From the NCBI GenBank assembly GCA_022457155.1, contig JAJGOT010000022.1, positions 112,501 through 176,500 of the forward strand: a stretch of DNA of 64,000 bases. The letters are read 5' to 3'. Below, piece by piece: positions 56,401 through 64,000 of this stretch. Each line of letters begins with the position of its first letter. The first letter of the stretch is position 1. The notes under the pieces were generated by a model. It searched no databases and was not told where the DNA came from. It saw only the letters and a list, made by a program, of their open reading frames with translations. The position numbers and the translations under genes are program-made. This DNA is from Cladopsammia gracilis. Lineage: Eukaryota > Cnidaria > Anthozoa > Scleractinia > Dendrophylliidae.

Positions 56401-59400
56401 AACAAGAGCGCAAGACACCTCTGAATCCCCAGGTGAATGGAGAAGCAGAGCAATTCATGAGGGTACTGAAGAAGCTTTACAAAATATGCAGCTGACAGGA
56501 CAAAACGTCAAGCAATAAGTGAATACATTCCTGCGCTGCTATCGGGCTACACCACATTGCACTACCAAGCTTGCTCCAGTGGATCTGATGTTTCCCAACC
56601 ACAGGTTCCGCACCAGACTACCTCTGGCAGTGATCCCTCGCCAACTGGACTTTGAGGAGCTGTACCAGCGTGATCTAGAGAAGAAAATGCAGATGAAAGC
56701 ATATGCTGACAGCAAAAAAGTTGTGAAGACTTCGGACATCCAGATCGGAGACACAGTGCTGGTCAGACAAGGTGCCCGCAACAAAGCCACCCCACCGTAC
56801 GAAGAAGGGCCGCTGAAGGTTCAGTAACGGAAAGGATCTCAGGTGGTGGCTAAAAGGAAGGATGAGAGTACCATAACGTGGACGACAGCACACTTTAAGA
56901 AGGTACCCTACGAGTCCTATGGAGAAACAGGGAGACCTACGCCACCTGAAGCAGAGACGCATATTCTTGACCCTGTGGATTCCTCTCAAAATGACCTTCC
57001 CGATGCAGAGCAGCAATCTGTCATAGATACACCTTACAAGAGAGCGACGGACTGTTCACCAGAAGGCACAGTTGAACAAAGCCAACCCGCCACCCCGCCA
57101 CTAACAGGCAGACAGAGTGGGAGGTTGCGAAGGAGCGCGAACGAGCACCTCCGAGACAAATCCACGGACTGCGCACTACCGGATAAGATCCGGTGAAAGA
57201 ACATTCTTACGGAACTTTTGTTGTTTTTGTTTGTACCAGCGCTCGCCCTCGCTTTTTGTATGCATGGAGGGAATGTAGTATCTTAACCGGTAGAGACTGG
57301 TCACTAGGGCTGATTGCTAAGGACACTGGGACTCTTTAGGTTAGGTTATCTGGTAGCACGAGGTCTCGTGAGTCGACCACCTTGAGCACTGTCTGTTTAA
57401 CTATTAAACTCTTCAACCTGGAATGACTGCTATTTATCGTGAAACTAAAACATTTAGGTGAAATTTAACGTTTTCGGAAACTGTTATTTTCTACAATGAA
57501 AGACGACTAACAACCTATTTTAGAACGTTGAGTCGTCAGCACGTGAAAAAAAATAGATTAGTTGCCGGTTTAATTAGGTTCTCGCAATTCCTAGACAAAC
57601 TCTGTGAGGTTTGTAGTGCTTGTAATTATACAAACCCCAGATTCATCATGCTGGTAAATATCCCTGACAGGATTCCATTTGTAGATACATTGTTTGCCAT
57701 TCCGTAATTCCTAAAAAAACATTAAAGCAATTCAGTGGAGGATCCAGACCACACTGTAAGAGGGGTAGAGTGAATAATGGGCAATCGATGAGTAATCAAT
57801 AAGTAATCATTTGATTAGTTATTGGTCATTGCCGATAATCAATGAGTAATCGATGATTAATCGAAGGAAAACATTTTGTAGCCTATTAATTACATTAATT
57901 AGTCATTGATGTCATTGATTTAGTAGAGGTAAAAACGGCAAACTGATCCTTACGGCAATGCAAGGAGAAGAGATTGAGACAGAAGTGAAATAAAAAAACA
58001 GAGTTGAAAATATTTGCCCGATATTTCGGTTTGTAAAACAAACCTACGGGGGCTAAAAAACAAAAATGAATACAGATATAAAAGGACCGTTACATATAAA
58101 ACTTTTGAAATATGACGTAACAGAATAACAGAAAATAACATCTTCACGAACGCTTTGGTGAACATCGCCGCTCCATCCTAAATCACCACCAACTCGCTAA
58201 TCCGACCCCTGTCTAACAACACTTCAACCTGCCTGAACATTCAATCAACTCGCTAATCCGACCCCTGTCTAACAACACTACAACTTGTCTGAACATTCAA
58301 TCAACTCGCTAATCCGACCCCTGTCTAACAACACTTCAACCTGCCTCAACATTCAATCAACTCGCTAATCCAACCCCTGTCTAACAACACTTCAACCTGC
58401 CTGAACATTCAATCAACTTTTTAATCCGACCCCTGTCTAACAACACTTCAACCTGCTTGAACATTCAATCAACTCGCTAATCCGACCCCTGTCTAACAAC
58501 ACTTCAACCTGCCTGAACATTCAATCAACTCGCTAATCCGACCCCTGTCTAACAACACTTCAACCTCTCTGAACATTCAATCAACTCGCTAATCCGACCC
58601 CTGTCTAACAACACTTCAACCTGCCTGAACATTCAACCAACTCGCTAATCCGACCCCTGACTCACAACACTTCAACCTGCCTGAGCATTCAATCAACTCG
58701 CTAATCCGACCCCTGTCTAACAACACTTCAACCTGCCTGAACATTCAATCAACTCGCTAATCCGACCCCTGTCTAACAACACTTCAACCTGTCTGAACAT
58801 TCAATCAACTCGCTAATCCGACCCCTGTCTAACAACACTTCAACCTGCCTGAACATTCAATCAACTCGCTAATCCGACCCCTGTCTAACAACACTTCAAC
58901 CTGCCTAAACATTCAATCAACTCGCTAATCCGACCCCCGTCTAACAACACTTCAACCTGCCTGAACATTCAATCAACTCGCTAATCCGACCCCTGTCTAA
59001 CAACACTTCAACCTGCCTAAACATTCAATCAACTCGCTAATCCGACCCCTGTCTAACAACAATTCAACCTGTCTGAACATTCAATCAACTCGCTAATCCG
59101 ACCCCTGTCTAACAACACTTCAACCTGCCTGAGCATTCAATCAACTCGCTAATCCGACCCCTGTCTAACAACACTTCAACCTGCCTGAACATTCAATCAA
59201 CTCGCTAATCCGACCCCTGTCTAACAACACTTCAACCTGTCTGAACATTCAATCAACTCGCTAATCCGACCCCTGTCTAACAACACTTCAACCTGCCTGA
59301 ACATTCAATCAACTCGCTAATCCGACCCCTGTCTAACAACACTTCAACCTGCCTAAACATTCAATCAACTCGCTAATCCGACACCTGTCTAACAACACTT

Positions 59401-62400
59401 CAACCTGCCTGAACATTCAATCAACTCGCTAATCCGACACCTGTCTAACAACTCTTCAACCTGCCTGAACATTCAATCAACTCGCTAATCCGACCCCTGT
59501 CTAACAACACTTCAACTTGCCTGAACATTCAATTAACTCGCTAATCCGACCCCTGTCTAACAACACTTCAACTTACCTGAACATTCAATCAACTCGCAAA
59601 TCCGACCCCTGTCTAACAACACTTCAACTTACCTGAACATTCAATCAACTCGCAAATCCGACCCCTGTCTAACAACACTTCAACTTACCTGAACATTCAA
59701 TCAACTCGCAAATACGACCCCTGTCTAACAACACTTCAACCTGCCTGAACATTCAATCAACTCGCTAATCCAACCCCTGTCTAACAACACTTCAACCTGC
59801 CTGAACATTCAATCAACTCGCTAATTAACCCCTGTCTAACAACACTTCAACCTGCCTGAACATTCAATCAACTCGCTAATCCGACCCCTGTCTAACAACA
59901 CTTCAACTTGCCTGAACATTCAATCAACTCGCTAATCCGACCCCTGTCTAACAACACTTCAACCTGCCTGAACATTCAATCAACTCGCTAATCCGACCCC
60001 TGTCTAACAACACTTCAACCTGCCTGAACATTCAATCAACTCGCTAATCCGACCCCTGTCTAACAACACTTCGACCTGCCTGAACATTCAATCAACAAAA
60101 TCCAGCTCATTCCTTCGGAACTTATACATAATGATAACCGGAACTCTGTTCGAAAGGCTCGTGAGGAACACCTTATTGACAAGGCAGAGACACTGGAGCC
60201 ATAGGGGATAAACAGACGCGATGAGCTTCATTCATGACACTTATAATCTGACACGCTCTTGACCTATCATAATCATGGATTTCGTATTTTTAATCTTTTA
60301 CATTAAACGGCCTTGTAACGTAATTACCCATGTTTTGTTTTTCAACCCCCGAAGAAGGTTTGTTTGTCAAATCACGAGCGAGCTCGTCATTTGAAAACAA
60401 AAACGAACGACCGCAAAGCCGAATGGGTGATACTGGGCCTTTAAAGGAATGACTTAAAGTGCATTTGACAGATATTTTTTATTTGCTTGATGGATCTACA
60501 TGACCTTCTGATAGGAAAGTCGAAAAAAGTTTTCGATATCGATTTTCCTTGTCCGTGAATTAGCCGTCTGAAAACGTGAAATTTCACTTCCGGTGGGTGA
60601 TAAAACAGCGCAAGAAGAAAGACTGGAAATAGTCCGCTGTGATACAATACAATACAATACTTTATTTTCACATTTCCATGACATTTTTGTTACAAGAAAA
60701 TATATATCTAGCTAAACTAAAGTTACTAAAATAATAGGTCGAACAACTAAATATAAATAACATTTGAGGAAATGCATAGCGTCTAAAATAACCATACAGA
60801 CGATGCAAGAATCAATACAAGAATGCCGGTGTCGCGGTTTCTTAGTTCCTCCGTTTTTTGGTGCGTGTTGTTACAACCATAGACAAGACACCTCAATAAA
60901 ACCATGTTTCTTCCTCATGGGTGCACCATAAAATGCGAGGAACCGGTTTTGTAACCCACCGGAACTGAAAATTTACGTTTTTAGACGGCTAAAACACGGA
61001 AAAGAAAATCGATATCGAAAAAACTTTTTTCGATTTTCTTATCAGAACGCCACGTAGATTCTATCAAGCAAATAAAAAAATATCTGTCATATACACTTTA
61101 AGATGAAACTAAGAGTCATTTAAGACAATGTTTGGAAAATGTTCAGAAATCTTCGAAAAATGCTCGGAAATCTTAAGAAATCGCGCACTGATGCATTAAT
61201 GTCTATATCTTTTTTATTCGTGATTTTACAGTGTCAAGGAGTGACTAAAGAGGAAGCGAAACATAAGGCGGGATACTGGACTGAGATTACCAGGACCGAT
61301 TAGACTGATTTAACTCGAACAAACAATATCCCCACCACCCGGTGACATCGTATCAGCTTTTTAACTTAAAAATTTAAACGAATTTTGTTCCTATTTATAT
61401 TTTCCTGTCAAAAACGCAAACAAAAACGCAAACAACGATTAACAACAGCTGAAAGTTTAGCTTTTAATGGTGTTGCACTATATACGTACACTGAGTACAA
61501 AATCGTTTTACTGAAGGGCATAAACTGGTAGAATCTCAAAACCACAAACCAAAATTTTGCAAAGTAAAACAACAGATCTTCTCTTCGCACGAGGTGGAAG
61601 TGAAATCCGAGCTAGTCACGTGTCTGGCCACTCTGTCCGTCTCCTCTCCGAATGTGAACCAATGTGGCCCGGGTTCGTTTCCCGGCCCGGCGTCATATGT
61701 GAGTTGAGTTTATTGGTTCTCTCCTTGCTCCGAGAGGTTTTACTCCGGGTACTCCGGTTTTCCACTCTCCTGTGTTGACAACATTTTAAGAGGAGCCCTG
61801 GGTACTAGAGCGAATCCGGATACGTGTGGACGGGCAAATACGATTCGAATACGCTACACGTGGACGCGAATATTTTCTAATCCGCAACAAAAAAGTTGCA
61901 GATGCAAAAATATCCGGATACGTGTGGACGGGACCTAACAGCCTGAGTAAAAACCGGCCTATTGTTTTCGCTCATTCAACGTCATGGTTTCTACCCAAAC
62001 TTCATTGACTTTCAATTTCAAACCTTGACTGTTTTGAGGTGGTCAATAGTGAAGTCACTATTATAGCTATATATAGCTAACTCCGTTTCCGACAATTTCT
62101 CGCCGATGTTACCAATTTCGCCAAGGTCTTAATTCAACTTAATTCCAATTTCTCTTCGATGCCAAGTCCAGTCAGTTTCAGGCCCCGTCCACACGTATCC
62201 GGATATTTTTGAATCCGCAACTTTTTTGTTGCGGATTGGCCTTCCGTCCACACGTATCCGGCGAATTCGGCTCACGAATCCGCAACTTTTTGAATTCGCT
62301 CTCCAGAGTGGAAATTTTTGAATACGCTACGAGTACGGCATCGTGTGGACGGTCGAATCCGGATATTTTTTAATACGCTGACGTAACAGTATCAGATTCA

Positions 62401-62935
62401 GTCTTTAACCGCGCGAATATTCAACATGGCCGACCGAAATGTTATCGCTTCACTTCTACATGGACTTATTTCTAGTCTAATAACGTGTTTACAGTTGAAC
62501 TTTGATTTGAACTTGGCCTTTGCGTATGCTTTTTTGACAACATTTAAAGAGAAGCCCTGGCCGAGTGCGGATACGTCTGGACGGGCAAATACGATTCGAA
62601 TACGCTACGTGTGGACGCGAATATTTTGTAATCCGCAACAAAAAAGTTGCGGATTCAAAAATATCCGGATACGTGTGGACGGGGCCTCAAACTTCAGAAT
62701 ATGTTTATTTAGTACTCGATCAACACATGGCACCAATATTGAACTGAAAGAAAAATATCAAATTTTTGGTTCTTACGACCGTTATAATGTTTCATTTTAA
62801 TGAGTAAACAGAAATGGTAGATATTAATCATTCTCTCACCTTGCAATATTTTTTAACTCGGGCATCAATGAAATATAAATAATTGCAGCTTGCGCACCAC
62901 TGACAGCCATAACAACACACATCAACCAAAACTTT
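51405..62935 (-). CDS. SLC18B1: SLC18B1-like MFS transporter, gene 2 (last six exons)
   Basis: C-terminal third of a second SLC18B1-like transporter on the same strand as gene 1. Exons 62935-62840, 57710-57636, 53406-53340, 52812-52786, 51630-51584 and 51456-51405 join with consistent phases (364 nt) to a TGA stop. Encoded landmarks are FWLMCVVMAVSGAQAAI (WLLVLILVVSGLSAGM in human), STNGILSGIFTSMMNLG (STLGLVSGLFSAMWSIG), GPILGGILYQHIGFQW (GPTLGGFLYEKIGFEW), IEGFVCIGQ plus GLIVVAFVTIEKL for TM12, and a short basic tail. The incoming phase of the first visible exon equals the outgoing phase of gene 1 exon 10. N-terminal exons should lie right of 64000. Introns contain PLE, gypsy and satellite sequence. 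Confidence 0.86.
51584..51630 (-). CDS. SLC18B1: Gene 2 exon 15
   Basis: Acceptor GTTTTTCAG, donor AAAAG|GTGGGT, 47 bp. Encodes GLIVVAFVTIEKLVK, the end of TM12. Confidence 0.8.
51788..51945. mobile_element. ATGGCCGCC-family MITE, copy 4
   Basis: Ends ATAGATGGTTTTCAC...GTGAAAACCATCTAT; inner GGCGGCCATATTGGTGTAC and its complement form a 19-bp inverted pair. It abuts the array at 51946-52340. Confidence 0.8.
51946..52340. repeat. Nested AACGTC/GACGTT palindrome array
   Basis: Many overlapping copies of TTAACGTC and GACGTTAA, with CGTCTGAGACG and AGTCGTCT. Two larger inverted blocks end in CGTTTTTATAC.AGACG: 52020-52106 and 52256-52340. It resembles a DNA-transposon end region with multiple subterminal binding motifs. 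Confidence 0.7.
52786..52812 (-). CDS. SLC18B1: Gene 2 exon 14 (27-bp microexon)
   Basis: Acceptor TTTCTCTCTGCAG, donor CAG|GTAGTT, nine codons IEGFVCIGQ, phase 0. It fills exactly the gap between exon 13 and exon 15 relative to human (IQGLWALIS). Confidence 0.75.
52885..53013. repeat. Palindromic repeat (129 bp)
   Basis: GGGCAGTGC...GCACTGCCC with GTACGGTATTTACG, GTTCGTATCAGAAAT and their imperfect complements inside. Confidence 0.82.
53340..53406 (-). CDS. SLC18B1: Gene 2 exon 13
   Basis: Acceptor in a long T tract ending TTTGCAG, donor ACA|GTAAGT, 67 bp. Encodes GTIGPILGGILYQHIGFQWT, the most diagnostic motif of the family in this gene. Confidence 0.88.
53410..53471. repeat. (A)n(GAA)n tract at the exon 13 acceptor
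   Basis: On the transcribed minus strand this is a long pyrimidine tract directly before exon 13, so it doubles as the polypyrimidine tract. Confidence 0.9.
53551..53586 (-). ncRNA. Degenerate hammerhead-like hairpin
   Basis: Minus strand: CTGAAGA, T, GACTTCGGCTCAGTC, then AATGTC where GAAACGTC would be expected. A small deletion appears to have removed the GAAA box. Probably the tail of another PLE-type repeat. Confidence 0.4.
53662..53823. repeat. 54-bp tandem repeat, 3 copies
   Basis: Units start TTACTCATGCGC and contain the hairpin CTCATGCGCxxxGCGGCATGAG. Starts at 53662, 53716 and 53770. Confidence 0.88.
53826..54862. repeat. 292-bp tandem repeat with TATA-like box, 3 copies
   Basis: One diverged copy (about 53840-54224) and two nearly identical ones (54300-54591, 54592-54850). 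Each contains GGTATATATAA, CATTGTGGTACAGCCTTCAT, ACGATGACTGAATAAAAGG and CATGTCGGAC. The near identity of the last two indicates recent duplication. Confidence 0.85.
54905..55560 (-). repeat. Dispersed 1.2-kb repeat, fragment D (inverted)
   Basis: Reverse-complement match to the middle of copies A-C (GCTTCGAGGAAATTC region, then TTTTATTCG, TCTAGAC and GGTCGCGTAATTCTG in the same order). About 70% identical. Confidence 0.65.
55735..56205 (+). mobile_element. PLE reverse-transcriptase remnant
   Basis: Reads YRLRSTLPQPSKPYGLPKLH KP, MRPIVSFCGSLTHQLSKYLS, then after a frame change LFTSIPLQLALDCT and SKLPLPTDEM. These are the finger and motif A regions of a Penelope-type RT. It carries stops, a frameshift near 56100 and a small deletion, and is truncated at both ends. 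Confidence 0.85.
56203..56360 (-). pseudogene. Partial duplicate of gene 2 exon 12 and its intron
   Basis: About 80% identical to 57490-57650, including the donor context AATCTGG|GGTTTGT and about 25 bp of exon. The rest of the exon is cut off by the gypsy remnant. It may act as a decoy 5' splice site. Confidence 0.65.
56356..57198 (+). mobile_element. Ty3/gypsy integrase remnant
   Basis: End of the integrase core (FSGQEFQDFS, NGEAEQFMRVLKKLYK) with two stops near 56500, then FLRCYRATPHCTTKLAPVDL MF and IQIGDTVLVRQGARNKATPP of the C-terminal domain. A frame change near 56830 leads to a Ser/Pro-rich tail (TPPLTGRQSGRLRR). A different family from the copy at 16.5 kb. Confidence 0.88.
57270..57430 (+). 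mobile_element. Probable 3' LTR of the gypsy remnant
   Basis: Begins TGTAGTATCTTAACC about 70 bp after the pol stop, with GTAGCACGAGGTCTCGTGAG and TATTAAACTC (possible polyadenylation signal) inside. No 5' LTR is present for comparison, so the limits are approximate. Confidence 0.45.
57636..57710 (-). CDS. SLC18B1: Gene 2 exon 12
   Basis: Acceptor TTTTTTTAG, donor CTGG|GTTTGT, 75 bp. Encodes NYGMANNVSTNGILSGIFTS then MMNLG, aligning with ENGFEEGLSTLGLVSGLFSAMWSIG of human SLC18B1. Confidence 0.83.
58012..58055 (-). ncRNA. Degenerate hammerhead-like hairpin
   Basis: Minus strand: GCCC, CCGTAG, GTTTG..CAAAC stem, GAAATATC, GGGC. Stem I (GCCC/GGGC) and stem II pair, but the CTGANGA box is shortened. 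Related in sequence to the hairpin at 60346. Confidence 0.42.
58143..60250 (+). mobile_element. PLE GIY-YIG remnant expanded by a minisatellite
   Basis: Before the array the frame reads HERFGEHRRSILNHHQLANP; after it KIQLIPSELIHNDNRNSVRK, AREEHLIDKAETLEP and GINRRDEL. Together they form the middle and end of a PLE GIY-YIG endonuclease, with QHFNLPEHSI encoded within the repeat unit itself. A degenerate hammerhead-like tail lies at 60346-60378. Confidence 0.82.
58191..60096. repeat. 56-bp minisatellite, about 34 copies
   Basis: Unit: AACTCGCTAATCCGACCCCT GTCTAACAACACTTCAACCT GCCTGAACATTCAATC. Copies are mostly over 95% identical, with variants (CAACTTACC, GCAAATCC, ACACCTGTC) clustered in neighbours as expected for unequal exchange or slippage. 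One unit near 58655-58690 has CTCACAACAC in place of CTAACAACAC and so lacks the stop. Confidence 0.96.
60346..60378 (+). ncRNA. Degenerate hammerhead-like hairpin
   Basis: CCGAAGA, A, GGTTTGTTTGTC, then AAATC; the U4 position is C and stem II is partly lost. It is the expected tail of the PLE above. Confidence 0.35.
60453..61102. mobile_element. TIR element (about 650 bp), possible ATGA duplication
   Basis: Arms of about 145 bp: CTTAAAGTGCATTTGACAGA..TTTATTTGCTTGAT and its complement, continuing through ATCGATTTTC and CCGGTGGGT. ATGA flanks both ends (60449-60452, 61103-61106). The centre contains (AATAC)n at about 60642-60662. Confidence 0.75.
61590..61800 (+). repeat. tRNA-derived SINE with conserved central domain
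   Basis: tRNA-like head (GGCCCGGGTTCGTTTCCCGG) followed by TTGCTCCGAGAGGTTTTACT and CCGGGTACTCCGGTTTTCC, a block I know as a conserved SINE core in several invertebrates (perhaps the Nin domain; not certain). Confidence 0.65.
61783..62686. mobile_element. CCGTCCACACG-family MITEs
   Basis: A complete-looking copy at 62181-62686 has GGCCCCGTCCACACGTATCC ends in inverted orientation, with repeated inner blocks GAATCCGCAACTTTTT and complement. A partial copy lies at 61783-61937. Clear flanking duplications were not found. Confidence 0.75.
62840..62935 (-). CDS. SLC18B1: Gene 2 exon 11
   Basis: Acceptor TGACCATTTTAG, donor GCAAG|GTGAGA, 96 bp, one base in and two bases out. Encodes KFWLMCVVMAVSGAQAAIIY then ISLMPELKNIA, TM10 of the family. 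Confidence 0.85.
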
Positions 62936-63265
62936 CTAAAATGGTCACAAGAAGAAAATAAAGCATTATTTTTAACCCTCCTTTTTCAGTAGTGAAAACC
63001 AAAGTTAATGAATACAAGCTTAACTAAAGTCTTTTCAGTACTAAGTTTGAACAAGTTACTGAATGGTAGAAAACTGAAACAAAAGGCGAGAGCAAACCTT
63101 TTGGTCGCCAAGGAGAACATCGATTCGCTCCCAGTGGCTTGACCATCATTAAGATAATAGGATGCCTAATTTCATATCGCGCAGAAGACTGCACTACCGC
63201 GGCATTTTTGCGGACAAAATAATAAAATATAGCGTCCGCTGTGGTGAGCGATAGCACTTCGCATA

Positions 63266-63820
63266 AAGCAAGACAAAATAGTGCCCGTTCTTGGCACTAG
63301 TTGTGTTGAAGCAAACATTGCAAGTTCCTGGAAAACCGGTGGTAAATACTATACGTTAACAAAAGTAGCCTCAGCAAGAAAGGAGGTTGTCGATGCTTAT
63401 TTGTCTATTCTTGGCAAAGCAAGACAGGAAGTTTACTTTAAGCGCCATGTTATTTGCACGAAACACTGGCCTGCAGGAAGCAGAAAATATATAGAAGACC
63501 TGCCGACGATTAAATTTACCACATTAGAAAATCCTAGTAATTCCAATAAATGTGGAGTCGAGCACTGGAACTGTGCCGCATCGCTTAGTACCAATTCGTG
63601 GAGAGCAAATGGTAAGTTGACTTACTACCGTCTCAGTGAAGTGCCAAGTATAGTAAGTCCGCAAAAACAAAGGCGTGGATTTTAAACGAGATTTCATCTG
63701 TTCTGCCCACTGGAACCATGGAACAGGAACGGATATAAATGACCTTCCAGACTTGCCATGCAGCAACAGTTATCGTGAAAAGAAAATTACTAAGAAAATA
63801 ACTCCACTGAAGAAACACTG
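63266..63820 (+). pseudogene. Tandem C2CH / THAP-like coding remnant
   Basis: An open frame without an ATG runs from about 63248 to 63685, then the reading shifts by one base in a T run near 63684 and continues to a stop at 63820. Two copies of one module are visible. Module 1: CVEANIASSWKTGGKYYTL ... FKRHVICTKHW ... DLPTIKF. Module 2: CGVEHWNCAASLSTNSW ... KLTYYRL ... FICSAHW ... DLPDLPC. Spacing of early Cys, late C-x2-HW and the closing DLP resembles THAP-type C2CH fingers, often found in transposase-related proteins. No conserved AVPTIF box is seen, so the family is tentative. Confidence 0.45.
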
Positions 63821-64000
63821 AGTCGGCCGAACGCGCTCTAACAAAAAAATCTGTAAATAAGAACATAAAAAGGAGGCTGATTTATAAGAAAGAAAATAGC
63901 CCCTCAAAATGTAAAGAAAGCTAACAAAGAGGACAGAACTAATAATTAGCTTTCTAACAATATCTAGACACACTTTACACCTTGGAATAATGGGATTTAT

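Noticed and set aside
58191..60096. CRISPR-like array
   Set aside because: The 56-bp units are contiguous with no spacers, lie in a eukaryotic intron and derive from PLE coding sequence.
62181..62686. 8-bp hAT duplication for the CCGTCCACACG MITE
   Set aside because: Flanks CAGTTTCA and TCAAACTT do not match as direct repeats, so superfamily assignment was withheld.

Overview
This window looks like nuclear DNA of an invertebrate animal, most likely an anthozoan cnidarian such as a stony coral or sea anemone. The evidence is small phase-consistent exons in very long introns, an AT-rich background, and a repeat landscape of Penelope-like elements (PLEs), Tx1/L1-type LINEs, Ty3/gypsy debris, foldback elements and many MITEs. 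The organism is an inference from repeat style and the gene family; no rRNA or mitochondrial marker is present. No prokaryotic feature, operon or CRISPR array was seen. Host genes: both recognisable host genes are on the minus strand and encode SLC18B1-like transporters (major facilitator superfamily, vesicular amine/polyamine transporter group). Gene 1 starts at 42219 and ten coding exons run down to 5683, with the 3' end beyond the left edge. Gene 2 enters from beyond the right edge and its last six exons run from 62935 to a stop at 51405. The pieces are complementary: exons 1-10 of one copy (1007 nt) and exons 11-16 of the other (364 nt) add up to 457 codons including the stop, about the size of human SLC18B1. 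The simplest reading is two tandem head-to-tail paralogues. Layout: 1-5.2 kb holds a foldback repeat and a degenerate SWIM/YqaJ-type gene. 5.7-16 kb holds gene 1 exons 10, 9 and 8 around a large inverted repeat whose left arm was hit by a MULE-like element, a hairpin element and a 1.2 kb dispersed repeat. 16.5-18.7 kb is a broken gypsy pol. 18.9-23.9 kb is a PLE cluster with one uninterrupted ORF of about 790 codons and three hammerhead-like tails. 24.35-32.28 kb is a nested stack: a TIR element with 17-bp satellite arms and a cargo ORF, split by a Tx1 LINE, itself split by a 5'-truncated PLE, each with its own target-site duplication. 34-42.5 kb holds gene 1 exons 7 to 1. 42.5-51.4 kb is intergenic and repeat rich. 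51.4-63 kb is gene 2, whose introns hold PLE and gypsy remnants, tandem repeats and a 34-copy, 56-bp minisatellite. 63.3-63.8 kb holds a tandem C2CH/THAP-like coding remnant. Most of the biology here is mobile-element archaeology inside transporter introns. The most unusual signals are the set of hammerhead-like hairpins at PLE tails, the minisatellite amplified out of a PLE GIY-YIG coding region, the three-layer nested insertion, and a MITE family whose outermost bases differ between copies but still match within each copy.
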